Below are positions 1 through 9,641 of a stretch of 64,000 nt of DNA, one piece after another. The notes under the pieces are model-generated. The model worked only from the letters and a program-made list of their open reading frames with translations. It had not been told where the DNA came from and ran no database searches. Each line of letters begins with the position of its first letter. The first letter of the stretch is position 1. The position numbers and the translations under genes were made by a program. Source of the DNA: Nocardioides sp. (GTDB lineage Bacteria > Actinomycetota > Actinomycetes > Propionibacteriales > Nocardioidaceae); the NCBI GenBank assembly GCA_037045645.1, contig JBAOIH010000001.1, positions 868,001-932,000 on the forward strand, given 5' to 3'.

Positions 1-1
1 T

Positions 2-298
2 CGGCGAGCCGCGAGCCGCCCCGCGGGCCCGCCGGTGGTCTCCGACGGCGCAACTCCGGCGGAGTCGGCCCCTGACGCGGCCGGCGACGCCACGTCTGAG
101 GGCGACCCGGCTCCCGGGAGCGACCAGAGTCTCGAGCGCGACCAGAGTTTCGAGAGCGACCAGAGTTTCGAGAGCGACCGGGCCCCCGAGGGCGGCTCAG
201 TCGCCCAGGAGGCTCCCGAAGCGCAAACCGGTGCCGCAGACGAGTCGGGGACGACTTTCGAGCACGTCCCGGTCAAGCGCCGGGGGCGCAAACGCTGA
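2..298 (+). CDS. Ribonuclease E/G, C-terminal tail (partial)
   Basis: Only the last ~98 codons are present; the gene enters from the left edge. The tail is low-complexity, acidic and rich in Ser, Glu, Asp and Pro, then ends in a basic segment VPVKRRGRKR. A disordered tail with a basic end is typical of actinobacterial RNase E/G, and the gene sits directly before rplU-rpmA, where rne/rng is found in this phylum. The catalytic domain is outside the window, so the identity rests on tail style and neighbours. The tail contains an 18-base in-frame repeat. Confidence 0.6.
   Translation, partial: RRAASRPAGPPVVSDGATPAESAPDAAGDATSEGDPAPGSDQSLERDQSFESDQSFESDRAPEGGSVAQEAPEAQTGAADESGTTFEHVPVKRRGRKR
122..178 (+). 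repeat. 18-bp in-frame tandem repeat in RNase E/G tail
   Basis: Three consecutive 18-base units start at 122, 140 and 158 (a fourth begins at 176). They encode DQSLER, DQSFES, DQSFES. This is a typical slippage-prone repeat in a disordered tail; copy number may vary between strains. Confidence 0.8.
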
Positions 299-479
299 GC
301 ACTCGCCGACGGAGCGCGAACGGGGGCCCGCGTTTTGGCCCGGTGACACCCGATCCCGTACTGTTGCTCCTCGGCGTGTTCCGCATGCCGCCCGCGTGCC
401 CCACCGCTCCATATGGTCGGTTGGCGCGCACCGGGTTCCACAGTTTTAGCAAGCCGAGCAGTTCGACGAGGAGAGTGCC

Positions 480-791
480 GTGTACGCGATCGTGCGCAGT
501 GGCAGCAAGCAGCAGAAGGTTGCCGTGGGCGACGTCATCGAGATCGACCGCCTCGACCCCAAGGTGGCCGGTGAGGGTGACGTTGTTTCGCTTCCCGTCG
601 TGATGGTCGTCGACGGCGACAAGGTCACCGCGACCGGTCTCGACAAGGCCAGCGTCAAGGCCGAGGTCACCGGTGCCACCAAGGGCCCGAAGATCGTCAT
701 TCAGAAGTACAAGAACAAGACCGGGTACAAGAAGCGCCAGGGTCACCGCCAGAAGTACACCCAGGTCAAGGTCACCGACATCTCCCTCTGA
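480..791 (+). CDS. rplU: 50S ribosomal protein L21
   Basis: 103 residues, the normal length of bacterial L21, which binds 23S rRNA in the large subunit. It starts [14 protein letters not shown] and carries the C-terminal [15 protein letters not shown] rRNA-binding signature. The start is GTG at 480, preceded by GAGGAGAG. The 181-base gap upstream of it (299-479) shows no ORF or clear hairpin and probably holds the rplU-rpmA promoter and 5' leader. rpmA follows after 57 bases, the usual pair. Confidence 0.98.
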   Translation: MYAIVRSGSKQQKVAVGDVIEIDRLDPKVAGEGDVVSLPVVMVVDGDKVTATGLDKASVKAEVTGATKGPKIVIQKYKNKTGYKKRQGHRQKYTQVKVTDISL

Positions 792-848
792 GTCTCGGCC
801 CGGACACCAGGACCAGACACAGCCTCATCGCGAACAAGGACTGAAGAA

Positions 849-1103
849 ATGGCTCACAAGAAGGGTGCCGCGAGCACCAAGAACGGTCGTGACTCCAACG
901 CCCAGCGCCTCGGCGTGAAGCGCTTCGGCGGACAGGTCGTCAAGGCCGGCGAGATCATCGTGCGCCAGCGTGGCACGCACTTCCACCCGGGCGCAGGCGT
1001 CGGTCGCGGTGGCGACGACACCCTGTTCGCGCTCCAGGCCGGTGCCGTCGAGTTCGGCACCAAGCGTGGTCGCAAGGTCATCAACGTCGTCCCGGGCGAG
1101 TGA
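849..1103 (+). CDS. rpmA: 50S ribosomal protein L27
   Basis: 84 residues, beginning [20 protein letters not shown], the conserved L27 N-terminus that reaches toward the peptidyl transferase centre. There is no Firmicutes-type cleavable N-terminal extension. It follows rplU and precedes obg, the widely conserved rplU-rpmA-obg order. A GAAGAA-type purine stretch lies just before the ATG. A strong hairpin at 1133-1160 separates it from obg. Confidence 0.98.
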   Translation: MAHKKGAASTKNGRDSNAQRLGVKRFGGQVVKAGEIIVRQRGTHFHPGAGVGRGGDDTLFALQAGAVEFGTKRGRKVINVVPGE

Positions 1104-1132
1104 CGCACCGGCGACACTGAAACTTCTGCGCG

Positions 1133-1160
1133 AAGGGCGTCCCGATCTCGGGGCGCCCTT
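1133..1160 (+). terminator. Hairpin between rpmA and obg
   Basis: AAGGGCGTCCCG (1133-1144) pairs with CGGGGCGCCCTT (1149-1160): 12 pairs including one G-U, with loop ATCT. Only a short T stretch follows, so it may be a weak or partial terminator that lowers obg expression relative to the ribosomal protein genes. Confidence 0.6.
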
Positions 1161-1187
1161 TCGCAGTTCTCAACCCCAGGAGCACCC

Positions 1188-2732
1188 ATGGCAGTCCCCA
1201 CGTTCGTCGACCGTGTCACCTTGCATATCGCGGCCGGACGCGGCGGCAACGGCGTGGCGAGCGTGCACCGGGAGAAGTTCAAGCCGCTCGGTGGCCCGGA
1301 CGGCGGCAACGGCGGCCCGGGCGGCTCGGTGATCCTGCGCGTCGACCCCGACGTCACGACGCTCATCGACTACCACCACAGCCCGCGGCGCAAGGCCGAG
1401 AACGGCGGACACGGAGCCGGAGGACACCGCAACGGTGCGCACGGCAGCGACCTGGTCCTGCCTGTTCCGGACGGGACGTTGGTGGCGGCCCGCGACGGCG
1501 AGGTGCTGACGGACCTGGTCGGGGCTGGCAGCGAGATCGTGATCGCGCAGGGCGGAAAGGGGGGTCTGGGCAACGCGGCGCTGGCCAGCAGCAAGCGCAA
1601 GGCACCCGGCTTCGCACTGCTGGGCGAGCCGGGCGACGAGCTGGAGATCGTGCTCGAACTCAAGGTCGTCGCCGATATCGGCTTGGTCGGCTTCCCCAGC
1701 GCGGGCAAGTCAAGTCTGATCGCCTCGATCAGCCGGGCGCGGCCCAAGATCGCCGACTATCCGTTCACCACGCTGGTGCCCAACCTGGGCGTCGTGCGCG
1801 CTGGCGACACCACCTTCACCGTCGCCGACGTCCCCGGTCTCATCGAAGGGGCTGCCGAGGGTCGCGGTCTCGGGCACGACTTTCTGCGCCACATCGAACG
1901 ATGCGCGGCGATCGTGCACGTGGTCGACACCGCGACGATCGAGCCGGGCCGCAACCCGGTCGACGACCTGGAGATCATCGAGGACGAGCTGCGTCGCTAT
2001 GGCGGCCTTGAGGACCGTCCTCGGCTGGTCGCGCTCAACAAGATCGACGTGCCCGACGGCGCCGACATCGCCGAAATGGTCCAAGAGGATATCGAAGAGC
2101 GCGGGCTGCGGGTCTTCCCGGTGTCCGCAGCCTCGGGTGCGGGCACCCGCGAACTGATCTTCGCGATGGCGCAGATCGTCGAGCAGGCCCGCAAGGAGCG
2201 GCCCGCAAGCGAGGCCAAGCGGGTCGTACTGCGACCGCGCTCGGTCGACGGGGCCGACGACTTCACGATCTCCGAGACCGAGGACGGTTGGCGCGTACGC
2301 GGCACCCGCCCCGAACGCTGGGTCCGCCAGACCGACTTCTCCAACGACGAGGCAGTCGGCTTCCTGGCCGACCGCCTCAACCGACTCGGTGTCGAGACCC
2401 GGCTGCTCGAACTGGGCGCGCAGGAGGGCGACGCCGTGCTCATCGGTCACCCCGACAACGCGGTCGTCTTCGACTTCAAGCCGGGCATCGACGCGGGCGC
2501 GGAGAATCTCGCCCGCCGCGGCGAGGATCAGCGCTTCCACGAGCAGCGCCCCGCTGCGGGGCGTCGACGCCAGATCGACGCGGCCTTCCCCGAGCGAGGC
2601 GAGAACGAAGCACGTGCCGACGTGGCGCGGCGCATCGACCGCCCAGATGAATACGGGCCGAGCAGTTATGAGATCGGGTCGCAGGAAGACCCGGACTGGG
2701 CGGAGTACGACCCGAGCCGAGAAGAGTCGTGA
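1188..2732 (+). CDS. obgE: GTPase Obg/CgtA
   Basis: 514 residues. The N-terminal glycine-rich OBG fold covers about residues 1-160, with dense GGNGG-type repeats. The G domain follows, with P-loop GFPSAGKSS near residue 168, switch/G3 DVPGLIEGA, and G4 motif NKID. The C-terminal OCT domain and an acidic/basic tail typical of actinobacteria complete it. Obg is an essential ribosome-associated GTPase in 50S assembly and stringent response. The stop overlaps the GTG start of proB (GTGA), so the two are translationally coupled. Confidence 0.97.
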   Translation: MAVPTFVDRVTLHIAAGRGGNGVASVHREKFKPLGGPDGGNGGPGGSVILRVDPDVTTLIDYHHSPRRKAENGGHGAGGHRNGAHGSDLVLPVPDGTLVAARDGEVLTDLVGAGSEIVIAQGGKGGLGNAALASSKRKAPGFALLGEPGDELEIVLELKVVADIGLVGFPSAGKSSLIASISRARPKIADYPFTTLVPNLGVVRAGDTTFTVADVPGLIEGAAEGRGLGHDFLRHIERCAAIVHVVDTATIEPGRNPVDDLEIIEDELRRYGGLEDRPRLVALNKIDVPDGADIAEMVQEDIEERGLRVFPVSAASGAGTRELIFAMAQIVEQARKERPASEAKRVVLRPRSVDGADDFTISETEDGWRVRGTRPERWVRQTDFSNDEAVGFLADRLNRLGVETRLLELGAQEGDAVLIGHPDNAVVFDFKPGIDAGAENLARRGEDQRFHEQRPAAGRRRQIDAAFPERGENEARADVARRIDRPDEYGPSSYEIGSQEDPDWAEYDPSREES

Positions 2733-3841
2733 CCAGACGCCAGGTCGCCGCCGCCAAACGGATCGTCGTCAAGGTCGGCTCGTCCTCCCTGACCACGGCA
2801 GCAGGTGGCATCGACCCCGAGCGCGTACGAGCGTTGGTCGATGTCCTCGCCGGGGTGCGATCACGTGGGGTCGAGGTGGTGCTGGTGTCGTCCGGCGCCA
2901 TCGCGGCCGGTCTGGCTCCGCTCGGGCTCGCCAAGCGCCCCAAGTCGCTGCCCGCGCAGCAGGCCGCCGCCTCGGTCGGTCAGGGCCTGCTGGTGCACCG
3001 CTATACCGAGGAACTCGCTCGCCACGGCGTGATCGCCGGCCAGGTGCTGCTCACGGTCGATGACGTCACCCGGCGCAGCCACTACCGCAACGCCTATCAG
3101 ACCTTCGCCAAGCTGCTGGACTTCGGCGTCCTGCCGATCGTCAACGAGAACGACACGGTCGCTACCTCCGAGATCCGGTTCGGCGACAACGACCGGCTGG
3201 CCGCGCTGGTCTCGCACCTGGTGCATGCCGACCTGTTGGTGTTGTTGTCCGACGTCGACGGTCTCTATGACGGTGACCCGCGCAACCCGGGCACGTCACT
3301 GATCCCCGAGGTCGCCTCCTTCGACGACCTCGCCCACGTGCGGATCGGCAAGACCGGCGCAGCCGGGCTCGGCTCCGGCGGAATGCAGACCAAGGTCGAG
3401 GCGGCTCGGATCGCGACCGGAGCCGGGATCCCGGTCGTGCTGACCGATGCCCCGAGCGCTGGTCGCGCCCTCGCCGCGGAGGAGGTCGGCACCCTCTTCC
3501 GGCCGACTGGGCGGCGCCGACCGACCCGTCTGTTGTGGTTGGCGCACGCCACCGAACCCAGGGGCCGACTCGGGCTGGACGCGGGCGCCGTACGCGCAGT
3601 GGTCGAGCGCCGCGCATCTCTCCTGGCGGCCGGACTCACCGGAGTCGAGGGCACCTTCTCGTCTGGAGACCCGGTGGATCTGGTGGACCCCGACGGCACC
3701 CCCGTCGCCCGAGGGCTGGTGAACTTCGACTCCGTGGAGATCCCGGCCCTGGTCGGGCGTACGTCTGCCGAACTCAAGCGAGATCTCGGTGCCGGCTACG
3801 AGCGCGAGGTCGTGCACCGCGACGCCCTCGTACTGCTCTGA
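2729..3841 (+). CDS. proB: Glutamate 5-kinase
   Basis: 370 residues. This is the first step of proline synthesis: glutamate + ATP to glutamyl 5-phosphate, in the cytosol. The amino-acid kinase domain starts at [13 protein letters not shown] and contains the substrate segment IVNENDTVA and [16 protein letters not shown]-terminal PUA domain (about 280-370) matches the full-length bacterial enzyme. The GTG start at 2729 overlaps the obg stop by four bases. proA is not in the window. Confidence 0.97.
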   Translation: MTRRQVAAAKRIVVKVGSSSLTTAAGGIDPERVRALVDVLAGVRSRGVEVVLVSSGAIAAGLAPLGLAKRPKSLPAQQAAASVGQGLLVHRYTEELARHGVIAGQVLLTVDDVTRRSHYRNAYQTFAKLLDFGVLPIVNENDTVATSEIRFGDNDRLAALVSHLVHADLLVLLSDVDGLYDGDPRNPGTSLIPEVASFDDLAHVRIGKTGAAGLGSGGMQTKVEAARIATGAGIPVVLTDAPSAGRALAAEEVGTLFRPTGRRRPTRLLWLAHATEPRGRLGLDAGAVRAVVERRASLLAAGLTGVEGTFSSGDPVDLVDPDGTPVARGLVNFDSVEIPALVGRTSAELKRDLGAGYEREVVHRDALVLL

Positions 3842-3907
3842 ATTCTGCCGTCCTCCACCTCGGACGGGTGTGCCCGCGTGCTCGGCCCAACGCGTACGCT
3901 GCCGCTC

Positions 3908-4894
3908 ATGTCTTGGATGACCCGCCTGCGTCTCCTCGGCGCTCTGCTCGGCCTGACGGTCTCGGCTGCTCTCGTGGCGGCGCCTACTCACGCTGCGCCC
4001 ACCCACGCTGGGCCGAGCGCCGACGTGGTGCTCGCACGCGCCTGTGCCGGCCAGGCGCCGATCGAGGCGACCGTGCTGGCGCGTGGCGCCGCCTGTGACC
4101 TGACCGGGCGGTTGGTCGTCTCCGGCGGCGCATCCGCGGTCGTACCCCCGCAAGGGCAGGCCGTGGTCTCGGTGGGCGACTCCGGATCAGGTGCGCCCCA
4201 GCGGTTGATCGTGGAGCACTTCGACGGGGTCGTACGCACCCGTACCACGCTGCCGGGCGACCTCGACAAGGCCCGAGCCCCCCTGCCCGCGTGCCAGGAC
4301 AAGGCCTACAAGCTCTACCCGGACGCACCGCGGTGGAAGAGTCGGCTGCGCTATTCGTACAACAAGACCGGCCAGCTGGCGGGCTTCTCCACCAAGGCGC
4401 AACTGCGCGCGGTCAAGCGTGCGGGTCGCACCGTCTCCTCGGGTCGCAACGACTGCGGCCTGGACGACAAGATCGACGCGTACGTCGGCTATCTGGGCAC
4501 CACCTCGCTCAAGCCCGGTATCCGGGCGACCAAGGACGGAGCCAGCTGCGGCGCTCAGGACGGCAAGAACGTCGTCGGCTGGGGCAAGCTCGGCGGGGAC
4601 AGTGCCGGCTGGACGTGCTTCTACTACGACGGCAAGGGCCGGATCTTTACCGCCGACATCCTGCTGGAGGCCTCCGACGGTCTGGGTGTGGGCGTCGACC
4701 CGAAGTGCACCGACGTGTTGGACCTCCAGTCGCTGCTTACCCACGAGTTCGGGCACGCGTACGGCCTGGACCACATCTCCGAGGCGCACTGGAACCTGAC
4801 GATGCCGCACCTGCTGCCGTATTGCAGCAAGGAAGACCGCACGCTGGGGCTGGGCGACTACCTGGGCCTGAAGAAGCTGTACGGCCTGCGCTGA
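3908..4894 (+). CDS. Secreted matrixin-like zinc metalloprotease
   Basis: About 328 residues. The signal peptide begins MSWMTRLRLLGALLGL and is followed by an Ala/Thr/Pro-rich cleavage region. Near the C-terminus is HEFGHAYGLDH, the metzincin/matrixin zinc motif HExxHxxGxxH with catalytic Glu, followed by a Met-containing stretch (LTMPHL) that could be the Met-turn. Eight or so Cys outside the signal peptide suggest disulfides. The upstream in-frame ATG at 3878 would place ten extra residues before the signal peptide, so 3908 is preferred. The substrate cannot be read from the sequence. Confidence 0.75.
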   Translation: MSWMTRLRLLGALLGLTVSAALVAAPTHAAPTHAGPSADVVLARACAGQAPIEATVLARGAACDLTGRLVVSGGASAVVPPQGQAVVSVGDSGSGAPQRLIVEHFDGVVRTRTTLPGDLDKARAPLPACQDKAYKLYPDAPRWKSRLRYSYNKTGQLAGFSTKAQLRAVKRAGRTVSSGRNDCGLDDKIDAYVGYLGTTSLKPGIRATKDGASCGAQDGKNVVGWGKLGGDSAGWTCFYYDGKGRIFTADILLEASDGLGVGVDPKCTDVLDLQSLLTHEFGHAYGLDHISEAHWNLTMPHLLPYCSKEDRTLGLGDYLGLKKLYGLR

Positions 4895-4954
4895 AGGAGT
4901 TCTCGATAGGGGACAACCTGGGAACAACCTGGCGGCATCTAGGCTTGATCAGCC

Positions 4955-6130
4955 ATGACTGTCTATCTCGACCACGCCGCGACGACGCCGATGCTGCCCG
5001 TCGCCGTCGAGGCGTTGAGCGCGCGGCTGAGTGATGTGGGCAACCCGTCGTCGCTGCACGCGTCGGGGCGTGCGGCCCGTCGAGTGGTGGAGGAATCGCG
5101 CGAGACGATCGCCGCCGCGCTCAACTGTCGCCCCGGTGAGGTGGTGTTCACCTCAGGTGGCACCGAGGCCGACAACCTGGCCGTCAAGGGAATCTTCTGG
5201 TCGCGCCGAGACGCCGACCCTCGACGCGTACGCATCCTGTCGACGGCCGTCGAGCATCATGCGGTCCTCGACCCGCTGATCTGGCTGGCCGAGCACGAAG
5301 GCGCCGAGGTCGAGTTGCTGCCGGTCGACGAGGAGGGCCGTCTCGACGTCGCGGCATTGGAGGCGGCGATCGCGCGCGATCCCGACTCGGTGGCGCTGGT
5401 CACCGCGATGTGGGCCAACAACGAGGTCGGCACCGTGCAACCACTGGCCGATGTCACCCGGATCGCGCGTGCGGTGGGGATCCCGGTGCATACCGACGCC
5501 GTCCAGGCCGTGGGTTCGGTTCCGGTCGATTTCGCCACGTCAGGCGTCGACGCGCTGACCTTCACCGGGCACAAGCTGGGTGGACCCTTCGGGGTGGGGG
5601 CGCTGGTCGTACGCCGTGAGGTCGACGTGACGCCGCTGGATCACGGCGGGGGACAGGAGCGCATCCGTTCCGGCACGCTGGACACTCCCGCGATCGCGTC
5701 GATGGCGGCTGCGGTCGAAGCCGCGGTGAAGTCCCAAACCGAGCATGCTGCGCAGGTGAGCGCGTTGCGAGACGACCTGGTCCGCCGTGTCATCGAGGTG
5801 GTGCCGGACGCCCATCTGCACGGAGCTGGGCCCGGACCCGAGCGGCTGCCCGGCAACGCCCACCTCGGCTTTCCAGGCTGCGAGGGGGACTCCCTGCTGA
5901 TGCTGCTCGACGCGCGCGGCATCGAATGTTCGACCGGCTCCGCGTGCTCGGCCGGCGTACCTCAGCCCTCCCACGTGCTGCTCGCCATGGGATGCGAAGA
6001 GGAGCAGGCCAGGCACTCGTTGCGCTTCACGTTCGGGCACACCTCGGTGCCAGGCGACGTCGACGCTGTGGTGACGGCGATCGGACCGGCCGTCGAGAGG
6101 GCGCGCTCGGCCAACTCGAGGATGCGCTGA
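4955..6130 (+). CDS. iscS: Cysteine desulfurase (IscS/NifS family)
   Basis: 391 residues. This PLP enzyme takes sulfur from cysteine for tRNA thiolation and Fe-S assembly. It starts [12 protein letters not shown]. The PLP lysine is Lys207 in [11 protein letters not shown], and the active cysteine is Cys331 in [10 protein letters not shown]. The stop overlaps the mnmA start, so this is probably the sulfur donor for MnmA, as in the equivalent mycobacterial pair. A -10-like TAGGCT (4940-4945) lies nine bases before the ATG, which suggests a leaderless or nearly leaderless transcript. Confidence 0.95.
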   Translation: MTVYLDHAATTPMLPVAVEALSARLSDVGNPSSLHASGRAARRVVEESRETIAAALNCRPGEVVFTSGGTEADNLAVKGIFWSRRDADPRRVRILSTAVEHHAVLDPLIWLAEHEGAEVELLPVDEEGRLDVAALEAAIARDPDSVALVTAMWANNEVGTVQPLADVTRIARAVGIPVHTDAVQAVGSVPVDFATSGVDALTFTGHKLGGPFGVGALVVRREVDVTPLDHGGGQERIRSGTLDTPAIASMAAAVEAAVKSQTEHAAQVSALRDDLVRRVIEVVPDAHLHGAGPGPERLPGNAHLGFPGCEGDSLLMLLDARGIECSTGSACSAGVPQPSHVLLAMGCEEEQARHSLRFTFGHTSVPGDVDAVVTAIGPAVERARSANSRMR

Positions 6131-7236
6131 TGCGGGTCGTCGCCGCGATGTCCGGGGGAGTCGACTCGGCGGTCGCCGCCGCGCGCGCCCACGAGGCGGG
6201 CCACGACGTGGTCGGCGTACACCTCGCGCTGTCGCGCAACCCCGCCTCTTATCGCTCCGGCGCTCGCGGCTGCTGCACCATCGAGGACAGCAACGACGCG
6301 CGCCGCGCGGCCGACGTGATCGGCATCCCGTTCTATGTCTGGGATCTCTCCGAGCGCTTCCACGAAGACGTGGTCGAGGACTTCATGGACGAGTACGCCG
6401 CAGGGCGTACGCCCAACCCCTGCCTGCGTTGCAACGAGAAGATCAAGTTCGCCGCTGTATTGGATCGGGCTTTGGGGCTGGGCTTCGACGCGGTCGCCAC
6501 GGGTCACTACGCCGAGTTGCGGCAGGGCGCGGACGGGCTGATCGAGATGCATCGCGCGGTCGACCACGCCAAGGACCAGTCGTACGTCCTCGGCGTGCTC
6601 GACCAGGACCAGTTGCGGCACGCGATGTTCCCCCTGGGTGACACCACGAAGCCCGCCGTACGCGAAGAGGCGGCCCGCCGCGGTCTTCTCGTGGCCGACA
6701 AGCCGGACTCGCACGACATCTGCTTCGTCGCCGACGGCGACAACGCCGGCTGGTTGCGAGAGAAGCTCGGCGAACGGGCGCCCAACCATGGTGGCGCGAT
6801 CGTCGACGAGGCCGGTGAGGTGGTCGGGTCGCATGACGGGACGTACGCCTTCACCATCGGCCAGCGCAAGGGGCTGCGGATCGGTCGCCCGGCACCCGAC
6901 GGCAAGCCGCGTTTCGTTCTCGACATCGAGCCGGTGTCGGGCACTGTGACGGTCGGCCCCCGCGAACACCTGGCTGTCACCGCGATCGCGGCCGACCGGC
7001 CGCGCTGGTGCGGCACGGTTCCCACCGTCCTCGACGGCGAGGATGTGACGGTGCAGTTGCGCGCGCACGGGGACGAGCACCGCGCGCAGGTCGTTGTCGA
7101 GGGCGAGCACGTGTCGATCGAGTTGCTCGACCCGGCGTACGGCATCGCGCCCGGCCAGGCCGCGGTGATCTATGCGGGCAGCCGGGTGGTGGGTTCGGCG
7201 ACCATCGTGAGCACGACGCGCAGACCCGGTGGTTGA
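6130..7236 (+). CDS. mnmA: tRNA-specific 2-thiouridylase MnmA
   Basis: 368 residues. It makes 2-thiouridine at the wobble base of Lys, Glu and Gln tRNAs. The PP-loop SGGVDSA lies at residues 8-14. The two catalytic cysteines are Cys98 (NPCLRC) and Cys198 (DICFVAD). The start is the ATG overlapping the iscS stop; the longer open frame from 5926 lies inside iscS and is spurious. The last residues RPGG and the TGA come from the first unit of the 80-bp repeat array, so the natural C-terminus may have been replaced. Confidence 0.96.
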   Translation: MRVVAAMSGGVDSAVAAARAHEAGHDVVGVHLALSRNPASYRSGARGCCTIEDSNDARRAADVIGIPFYVWDLSERFHEDVVEDFMDEYAAGRTPNPCLRCNEKIKFAAVLDRALGLGFDAVATGHYAELRQGADGLIEMHRAVDHAKDQSYVLGVLDQDQLRHAMFPLGDTTKPAVREEAARRGLLVADKPDSHDICFVADGDNAGWLREKLGERAPNHGGAIVDEAGEVVGSHDGTYAFTIGQRKGLRIGRPAPDGKPRFVLDIEPVSGTVTVGPREHLAVTAIAADRPRWCGTVPTVLDGEDVTVQLRAHGDEHRAQVVVEGEHVSIELLDPAYGIAPGQAAVIYAGSRVVGSATIVSTTRRPGG

Positions 7237-7596
7237 GGGGGCCGCGTCTGCGGCCGTCTCGAAACCCCTGCCCATCGGCGACGATCGTGCGTACGATCCG
7301 GCGACCCGGTGGTTGAGGAGGCCGCGTCTGCGGCTGTCTCGAAACCAGGGTCCATCGGCGACGCTCGTGCGTACGATCCGGCGACCCGGTGGTTGAGGAG
7401 GCCGCGTCTGCGGCTGTCTCGAAACCAGGGTCCATCGGCGACGCTCGTGCGTACGACCCGGCGACCCCGGTGGTTGAGGAGGCCGCGTCTGCGGCCGTCT
7501 CGAAACCCCTGCCCATCGGCGACGCTCGTGCGTACGATCCGGCGACCCCGGTGGTTGAGGAGGCCGCGTCTGCGGCCGTCTCGAAACCACTGCCCA
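7228..7596 (+). repeat. 80-bp tandem array of the GGTGGTTGAGG element
   Basis: Units begin with GGTGGTTGAGG at 7228, 7308, 7388, 7469 and 7550 (periods 80, 80, 81, 81); the last is cut after about 47 bases. Each unit holds the core GGTGGTTGAGGAGGCCGCG followed by TCTGCGGC[CT]GTCTCGAAACC, then a spacer containing CATCGGCGACGCTCGTGCG. The core belongs to the same family as copies at 17.3-17.6 kb and inside gatA and gatB. The array overlaps the end of mnmA. It contains no unique spacers, so it is not a CRISPR. I see no gene in 7237-7605. Confidence 0.9.
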
Positions 7597-7605
7597 GGCG
7601 ATCAC

Positions 7606-8331
7606 TTAGGGCGCCGATGTCTGAGTTGCGCCCGGGCTGGGCACCTCGGTCGGGGTCTCGGTGGGCTCCACGGTCGGAGTCTGGGTTGGCGTGACCGTGA
7701 CGGTGACGGTCGGTGTCGGCGTGGGGGCGCCGGTTGGGGTGGTCACTTCGGTGGTGATCGATCGGGTCGGCTGCTGGGTTGGCTTCTGGGTTGGCTTCTG
7801 GGTCGGCTTGTGCTGTGAGTCGCGGTCAAAGACGTGGCCGACCGTCGTACCGCTGCCCGAGTTGCCCTTGGTGACAGTCGAGATCGGTTTGCCGGTGACC
7901 TTCTCGACGACCGTCAGGCCGCCCAACCCAAGCCCGAGTGCGAGTGCGGTGCCGAGCGCGACCGGCTTCCACGAGACCTCCTTGAGCCGCGTGGTCAGGC
8001 GGGGTTTCGCGCCGAGAGTGACCGATGTCCCGTCGCGCGAGGGGCGCACCGACCGGCGTACGGCCTGGGTGCCCTTGTCGAGCGAACGCGAATAGACAGC
8101 ACCGCCGATCGTGGCGCACAGGCTGCCGACCGCCGCGCCGATCACGGTGCCGGCAACGCCGAGCCACGAGGCGAACACCGCCGCAGTCATGGCTGCCAGC
8201 GCCGAACCCATCACCTGAGGTGCGCTCAGGCCGAGGCCGGAACTTTCGTCGGGAGTGTGATCGTCGCCGGTGTGGTCGTCGGGAGTGGGATTCTCGGGAT
8301 CCACGAGTGAATCCTTCGAGGGGGAACGCAT
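7606..8331 (-). CDS. Membrane protein with Pro/Thr-rich tail, unknown function
   Basis: 241 residues from the ATG at 8331 (MRSPSKDSL), which has GGAAAG about seven bases upstream; an in-frame ATG at 8436 has no such site. An acidic cytoplasmic segment is followed by a hydrophobic segment (about 45-80: AAMTAAVFASWLGVAG), a basic loop, and a second hydrophobic segment (about 140-155). The tail is low-complexity, with KPTQ repeats and then Pro-Thr-Val runs, and probably lies outside the cell. I do not recognise a family. It is divergent from the MetE-like gene; CCTAT-N4-ATAGG (8362-8375) lies between them. Confidence 0.6.
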   Translation of the reverse strand: MRSPSKDSLVDPENPTPDDHTGDDHTPDESSGLGLSAPQVMGSALAAMTAAVFASWLGVAGTVIGAAVGSLCATIGGAVYSRSLDKGTQAVRRSVRPSRDGTSVTLGAKPRLTTRLKEVSWKPVALGTALALGLGLGGLTVVEKVTGKPISTVTKGNSGSGTTVGHVFDRDSQHKPTQKPTQKPTQQPTRSITTEVTTPTGAPTPTPTVTVTVTPTQTPTVEPTETPTEVPSPGATQTSAP

Positions 8332-8434
8332 GCTGAGACTTTCCGGGTCGAGTGCAGGTGGCCTATCTCCATAGGACGAACGACGCCGCCGCTCAGTTTC
8401 GTGATCCCGCCCACGCCCGACGAGACTGACGCCC

Positions 8435-9427
8435 ATGGCTCTGGCGACCGCGATCGGCTCCTACCCCGGCTCGGATTCGCGGGCGTACGACGAGTGGGTG
8501 CGTGTCGTCTTCGGCGAGTTGTCCGTGCCGCATCTACCCGAGCTGCCCGGTCGAGGTGCGCACGCTTCGATGACGGGGCGTGCGCTGGGGCTCGTGGCTG
8601 AGTTGGGAGCCGATCTGCAACCAGCGGGCTGGCGTCTGACCGGATCCGGAGGCGGAGTCGACCAACGGCGGGCGCGGTCGCTGCTGGCGCAGGATCTCGA
8701 CGCGTTGGAGGAGCACGCGCAGGGATATTCGGGCGTGTTCAAGATCCAGGTCGCCGGGCCGTGGACGCTGGCCACGACCGTCGAACGCCCGCGCGGAGAC
8801 AAGGTTCTCGCCGACCACGGGGCGCGTCGCGAGTTGGCCCAGGCGCTGGCAGAGGGCGTACGGGGTCACGTCGCAGACGTACGCCGTCGGCTCCCGGACG
8901 TCACGCAGCTGATCGTCCAGGTCGACGAACCTGTGCTGTCGTCGGTGTTGGGTGCACGGGTGCCGACCGCGTCGGGATTCGGTCGGCATCGCGCGGTCGA
9001 ACCAGCCGAGGTGTCGGCGGCCCTGGGGTGGACCTTCGCGGCCGTCGTGGAGTCGGGTGCGCACCCGTGGGTACATTCGTGCGCCACCGATCCGGGCCTC
9101 GCGCTGCTGGCCGGCGCCGGGGCTGCGGGTCTGGCTGTGGATCCGGCCATCCTCGGTGCTGGTGCGTGGGACGAACTCGCCGAAGCGGCCGACTCCGGTC
9201 TGGTCGTGGCGCTCGGGGTGACCCCCAGTGTCGAGCCAGGCCCCGCCCCGCCCGACACGGCTCTGGTGGGCTCGGTGTCGCGGGTGCTGGACATGCTCGG
9301 TCTCGATCCGGAGTCGCTCGGCTCGCGCCTGGTCATCACGCCGTCGTGTGGCCTGGCCGGTGCGTCGTACGACTGGGCGCGCCGCGCGCTCTCCCTGACG
9401 ACGAGCGTGGCGCGGGCGCTGAGTTAG
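8435..9427 (+). CDS. MetE C-terminal-domain-like protein
   Basis: 330 residues, only the C-terminal half of cobalamin-independent methionine synthase. Seen: GSYPGSD at the N-terminus, QVDEPVL in the middle, and zinc-ligand-like HxC (WVHSC) plus a later Cys (TPSCGLAG). It sits between mnmA and ligA, the position of a short MetE-like protein in mycobacteria (Rv3015c region). The missing N-terminal domain makes normal methionine synthase activity doubtful; methyl transfer from another donor is possible. GAGACT seven bases before the ATG could be the -10 of a leaderless mRNA. Confidence 0.75.
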   Translation: MALATAIGSYPGSDSRAYDEWVRVVFGELSVPHLPELPGRGAHASMTGRALGLVAELGADLQPAGWRLTGSGGGVDQRRARSLLAQDLDALEEHAQGYSGVFKIQVAGPWTLATTVERPRGDKVLADHGARRELAQALAEGVRGHVADVRRRLPDVTQLIVQVDEPVLSSVLGARVPTASGFGRHRAVEPAEVSAALGWTFAAVVESGAHPWVHSCATDPGLALLAGAGAAGLAVDPAILGAGAWDELAEAADSGLVVALGVTPSVEPGPAPPDTALVGSVSRVLDMLGLDPESLGSRLVITPSCGLAGASYDWARRALSLTTSVARALS

Positions 9428-9500
9428 GGCGGGTTTGGCGCTCCTTCGGTCCTGCAGCAGCCGCCAACCTTCTCGGCCGAGGGCGTTCGTGAGCTTGGCC

Positions 9501-9588
9501 CCGTACGAGTTCACGCGGACGCGCGAACGCGTACGGGTTGGATCGTTCCAGCCGCACCAGTTCACGCGTACGCGCGAAGAGGTACGGG
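9501..9588. repeat. Imperfect direct repeat with GTTCACGCG core
   Basis: Two related ~37-base copies (9501-9537 and 9552-9588) share AGTTCACGCG[GT]ACGCGCGAA and end in GTACGGG. The core is itself partly palindromic. It lies downstream of the MetE-like gene and upstream of an 83-bp array; the whole stretch 9428-9892 has no gene. Confidence 0.6.
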
Positions 9589-9641
9589 GGCCTCGTCCGG
9601 CACACCTCGCTGCGCTCGGCGTACCTCCCTCGACGTCCTCG

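Noticed and set aside
299..479. L21 ribosomal protein leader RNA
   Set aside because: No stable conserved hairpin could be recognised by eye before rplU, so an RNA element is not claimed.
7228..7596. CRISPR-like array
   Set aside because: Units are 80-81 bases with near-identical content throughout, so there are no unique spacers, and no cas genes are in the window. The arrays at 9642 and 22357 were rejected for the same reason.
5962..7605. 547-residue open frame on the minus strand opposite mnmA
   Set aside because: It is antisense to mnmA with both catalytic Cys motifs, and its repeated N-terminus is only the translated 80-bp array. It is a shadow produced by high GC.
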